In this document: positions 4,899 through 6,348 of the stretch, in pieces
Layout of the letters: each line of letters begins with the position of its first letter
Position numbering within the stretch: position 1 is the first letter of the stretch
NCBI GenBank assembly: GCA_026993705.1
Contig: JALWSJ010000181.1
Location: 1-6,348 of the forward strand
From: Flavobacteriales bacterium
GTDB taxonomy: Bacteria; Bacteroidota; Bacteroidia; Flavobacteriales_D; Parvicellaceae
Reading direction: 5' to 3'
DNA length: 6,348 nt
Program-made: the position numbers and the translations under genes
The notes under the pieces: generated by a model
The model's input: the letters and a program-made list of their open reading frames with translations, nothing else
Databases searched by the model: none
Told to the model about the DNA's origin: nothing

Positions 4899-5677
4899 CA
4901 CACAGCCTCCACATCTACATACTCTGTCTCACGATTTGAAAATACTCTTGCTATCGTTTCTGCTGTTCTATTTTGTAATTTTTGATTATCGGAATATTCC
5001 AAATCTATTTCGTTCCCCTCATAGACCGCTACAAGCCATTTGTCTAATCTTGCTGACATATTTCTATTTTTTTTCACATACTCTCTGAAACGGATATGTA
5101 AATTATTTGGTATCTCTGCAAATAATTTAAAGGCTTTTTTAGTTTTGTAAATATCGTTTATTTTTGATTCAAAAGTGAGCAGTTTATTTTTTTTAAAATC
5201 TTGTCTTAAAAGTTTGATAAAATTTTCGTATGAATTTTCTTTTTTTATATTTTTCTCTTTATTATCTACACTTAAACTTTCTCTCTTTATAGTAGGGGGT
5301 GAACTTTGTTCATGGCTTGGGGTGAACTTTGTTCGTGCTTGGGGTGAACTTTGTTCATGGCTTGGGGTGTCTTTTTTCACCTCTTTTTCTTCTCTAATTT
5401 CCTGAAATTCTAACCATTTTTCAGTAACTTTTAGAGTCATATTTTCATGCTTAAAAATGAGCCCTTTTTCACTCAATCGGTCTATCATTTTTTGTAGTCC
5501 GCGTACAGACATTTTAAGGGCATCTGCGAGTGTTTTTCTTTTTGCGTAGCAATACCCCCTTTGTACAGATAGAAATTGTATCTGTTCACAGAGTATCCAT
5601 TCGGGATAACTAATATCGTGAGACATGCAAACTTCTAAATTTAAGCTTATATGTTTTTTTATTCTTAGTTTTGACAT
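4898..5677 (-). CDS. Winged-helix phage replication initiator (lambda O-like)
   Basis: A 259-residue protein. Residues about 25-90 look like a winged helix-turn-helix: an opening helix (PEWILCEQIQFLSVQ), a recognition region (TLADALKMSVRGLQKMIDRL) and a wing (KGLIFKHENMTLKV). This is the layout of the helix-turn-helix replication proteins common in phages. Residues about 95-150 form a charged, low-complexity linker that contains THE repeated peptide TPSHEQSSP twice. Residues 150-259 form a basic helical C-terminal region (FREYVKKNRNMSARLDKWL). The repeated linker is encoded by DNA iterons (residues 105-128), so the gene probably carries its own replication origin, as lambda O does. The expected role is to bind the iterons and recruit the host helicase, directly or through a loader. 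ATG at 5677 is preceded by AGGTGG eight bases away. The stop overlaps the next gene. The initiator role is inference from fold, iterons and neighbours (ssb downstream). Confidence 0.75.
   Translation of the reverse strand: MSKLRIKKHISLNLEVCMSHDISYPEWILCEQIQFLSVQRGYCYAKRKTLADALKMSVRGLQKMIDRLSEKGLIFKHENMTLKVTEKWLEFQEIREEKEVKKDTPSHEQSSPQARTKFTPSHEQSSPPTIKRESLSVDNKEKNIKKENSYENFIKLLRQDFKKNKLLTFESKINDIYKTKKAFKLFAEIPNNLHIRFREYVKKNRNMSARLDKWLVAVYEGNEIDLEYSDNQKLQNRTAETIARVFSNRETEYVDVEAV
5161..5369. other. Predicted phage replication origin (iterons + AT-rich region)
   Basis: The iterons at 5296-5369 are followed, in the coding direction of the initiator gene, by a strongly A+T-rich stretch. In 5221-5280 only 10 of 60 bases are G or C. 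The strand bias is marked: A-rich on the coding strand and T-rich on the plus strand, for example the T/A-only run near 5240-5251. The order initiator N-domain, iterons, A+T-rich block, initiator C-domain is the order found in lambda gene O (established knowledge). There the A+T-rich block is where strand opening follows O binding. The call as an origin is inference from this architecture; no replication data exist here. Confidence 0.65.
5296..5369 (+). repeat. Iterons: three 22/23-bp direct repeats plus a stub
   Basis: On the plus strand three head-to-tail copies lie at 5296-5318 (23 bp), 5319-5340 (22 bp) and 5341-5363 (23 bp), followed by a six-base stub GGGGTG at 5364-5369. Each begins GGGGTGAACTTTGTTC; copies 1 and 3 continue ATGGCTT and copy 2 continues GTGCTT. 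Each copy contains the dyad GAAC-TTT-GTTC, extended to TGAAC-TTT-GTTCA in copies 1 and 3. Because copy 2 is one base shorter, it is read in a different frame (QARTKF) from copies 1 and 3 (TPSHEQSS). The selection is therefore on the DNA sequence and not on the peptide. A period of about two helical turns with internal dyads is what iteron-type initiator binding sites look like. Confidence 0.85.
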
Positions 5678-5751
5678 CTACACACCCACCTATACATAAT
5701 ATGCCATTTCAAAATTGTAGCTGTGTCTTTATATACTTGGTTTTCGCTCAC
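5665..5751 (-). CDS. Possible 28-aa microprotein
   Basis: This small frame fills the 70-bp gap between the repeat-protein gene and the replication gene. It starts at GTG (5751-5749), overlapping the upstream TGA as GTGA. A GGAG lies seven bases before the start, within the upstream codons for GEL. It ends with TAA at 5667-5665, 13 bases inside the replication gene. The product begins MSENQVYKDTATILKWH and ends in a Trp/Cys-rich tail (RWVCRCQN). The GTGA overlap and the Shine-Dalgarno match support translation. The short length and GTG start argue for caution: it might only serve to carry ribosomes to the replication-gene start. No family is recognised. Confidence 0.4.
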   Translation of the reverse strand: MSENQVYKDTATILKWHIMYRWVCRCQN

Positions 5752-6348
5752 GACAATTCTCCAAAAAACTCTATCATTTTTTCACTGCCAAAATGACCTT
5801 TTGTGATGTCTAAAACAAGGTTAAGGGGCAACACTGTTTCTGTAATGCCTTTCTCTTCCATAAACATTTTTACGCCCATCGCACAAGCACCTGTAATAAG
5901 TCTATACTCTTCAACGCTTACAGTCTTTTTTACTTTTATGTTTTTGATTATATTTTGTATATCCGCTGTCTCTTGTAAATATTTAAAGTTAACATCGCTT
6001 GTAGCTTCTGCTATTGTTTCTCCGTGTGCGTAGTATCCTCCACGTTCTGCAATAAAGCATTTAGGCATTTTATTTATTTCTACACCCTTAAAATATCTAG
6101 CTTTATGAATTGTAAAATCATCCACAGTTTTAGAGCTAAAAATAATCATTGTGTAACCGTCAATATATTTTAAATATATGTTTTTACCTTGATACACTAC
6201 TTCTTTTCCGTCCAGCCTTCGCAAGTACACATTACCTTGATTTTCAAACTTTGTATTTTCAGGTAGTGTTGTTAGGCTATCCAAGTACACATTACCTTGA
6301 TTTTCAAACTTTGTATTTTCAGGTAGTGTTGTTAGGCTATCCAAGTAC
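5748..6348 (-). CDS. Tandem-repeat phage protein, 5'-partial
   Basis: The reading frame is open to the right edge and ends at TGA (5750-5748), so the gene start lies outside the window. The TTG at 6344 is a leucine codon inside a repeat, not a start. The visible N-terminal part is a 20-residue repeat, YLDSLTTLPENTKFENQGNV, encoded by identical 60-bp DNA units. A degenerate third unit follows (YLRRLDGKEVVYQGKNIYLK). The remaining roughly 140 residues include a short segment around CFIAERGGYYAHGETIAEA and a C-terminal helical part ending in EFFGELS. From memory, LPE-containing 20-residue repeats joined to a 'YYAHG-ET' segment occur in hypothetical phage proteins; I know of no assigned function. 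The repeats have the regular Leu spacing of a solenoid, which suggests a binding surface (inference). It lies directly upstream of the replication gene and probably belongs to the same operon. The frame is certain; the function is unknown. Confidence 0.8.
   Translation of the reverse strand, partial: YLDSLTTLPENTKFENQGNVYLDSLTTLPENTKFENQGNVYLRRLDGKEVVYQGKNIYLKYIDGYTMIIFSSKTVDDFTIHKARYFKGVEINKMPKCFIAERGGYYAHGETIAEATSDVNFKYLQETADIQNIIKNIKVKKTVSVEEYRLITGACAMGVKMFMEEKGITETVLPLNLVLDITKGHFGSEKMIEFFGELS
6222..6348 (-). repeat. Perfect 60-bp tandem direct repeat inside CDS
   Basis: Bases 6222-6288 are identical to 6282-6348, giving a 67-base match with a period of exactly 60 bp that continues to the window edge. 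More copies probably lie outside. One unit encodes 20 residues in frame (YLDSLTTLPENTKFENQGNV). Identity at every base, including third codon positions, points to recent duplication or ongoing homogenisation of the array rather than old protein-level conservation. Confidence 0.95.

Noticed and set aside
5296..5369. CRISPR array
   Set aside because: The 22/23-bp units are directly adjacent with no spacers, and they lie within a coding gene.
5175..5405. Plus-strand frame with repeated CSWLGV-type peptide
   Set aside because: The repetition is only the antisense reading of the iterons in the initiator gene; there is no start signal and no coupling.
5678..5747. A promoter directly upstream of the initiator gene
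   Set aside because: TATTAT- and TATAGG-like hexamers are present but no properly spaced -35 or TGn element was found; the gene is more simply explained as part of the upstream operon.

Overview
The window is about 6.3 kb of A+T-rich DNA in which every supportable gene lies on the minus strand, so transcription runs from the right end to position 1. Single-strand-binding protein, a cytosine-5 DNA methyltransferase, a winged-helix replication protein, an HNH-type nuclease, a RusA-like resolvase and a tail-type virion protein, packed with overlapping start and stop codons, mark it as part of a temperate phage or prophage. The low G+C and a TGn-TATAAT promoter without a recognisable -35 box would suit a Campylobacterota host (Sulfurimonas/Arcobacter-like). 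That host call is inference and is not proven by the sequence.

Layout in transcription order. (1) 6348-5748: the 3' part of a gene with exact 60-bp tandem repeats (20-residue units) and a conserved-looking C-terminal domain; its 5' end is outside the window. (2) 5751-5665: a possible 28-codon microgene. (3) 5677-4898: a winged-helix replication initiator candidate. Its linker is encoded by three 22/23-bp iterons, each holding a TGAAC-TTT-GTTC dyad, followed by a strongly A+T-rich stretch. This is the architecture of the lambda ori inside gene O. (4) 4898-4296: an unrecognised 200-residue protein in the position of lambda P. (5) 4299-3109: an orphan m5C methyltransferase. (6) 3112-3041: a 23-codon microgene that exactly fills the gap before ssb. 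(7) 3038-2550: SSB whose DIPF tip is followed by eight extra residues. (8) 2556-1555: a chain of small coupled genes (47-residue membrane protein, 53- and 59-residue soluble proteins, 72-residue two-helix membrane protein, 106-residue HNH-like nuclease).

The only real non-coding stretch, 1417-1554, separates this replication block from the next. It holds an extended -10 promoter and a leader of roughly 115 nt with two interlocked inverted repeats. One of these buries the Shine-Dalgarno sequence of the following gene in a perfect 10-bp duplex. Downstream come a 55-residue protein, a RusA-like resolvase, a 45-residue membrane protein that is a paralogue of the 47-residue one, and the first 245 codons of a virion/minor-tail-like gene that runs off the left edge.

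As a whole the region looks like a replication and DNA-processing operon: origin and initiator, possible helicase loader, genome methylation, SSB and nuclease. It then passes through a regulated junction into junction resolution and virion genes. The most interesting signals are the intragenic iteron origin, the SD-sequestering pseudoknot-like leader, and the pair of paralogous single-helix microproteins placed directly after ssb and rusA. No tRNA, rRNA, CRISPR array, insertion sequence or integrase is visible.
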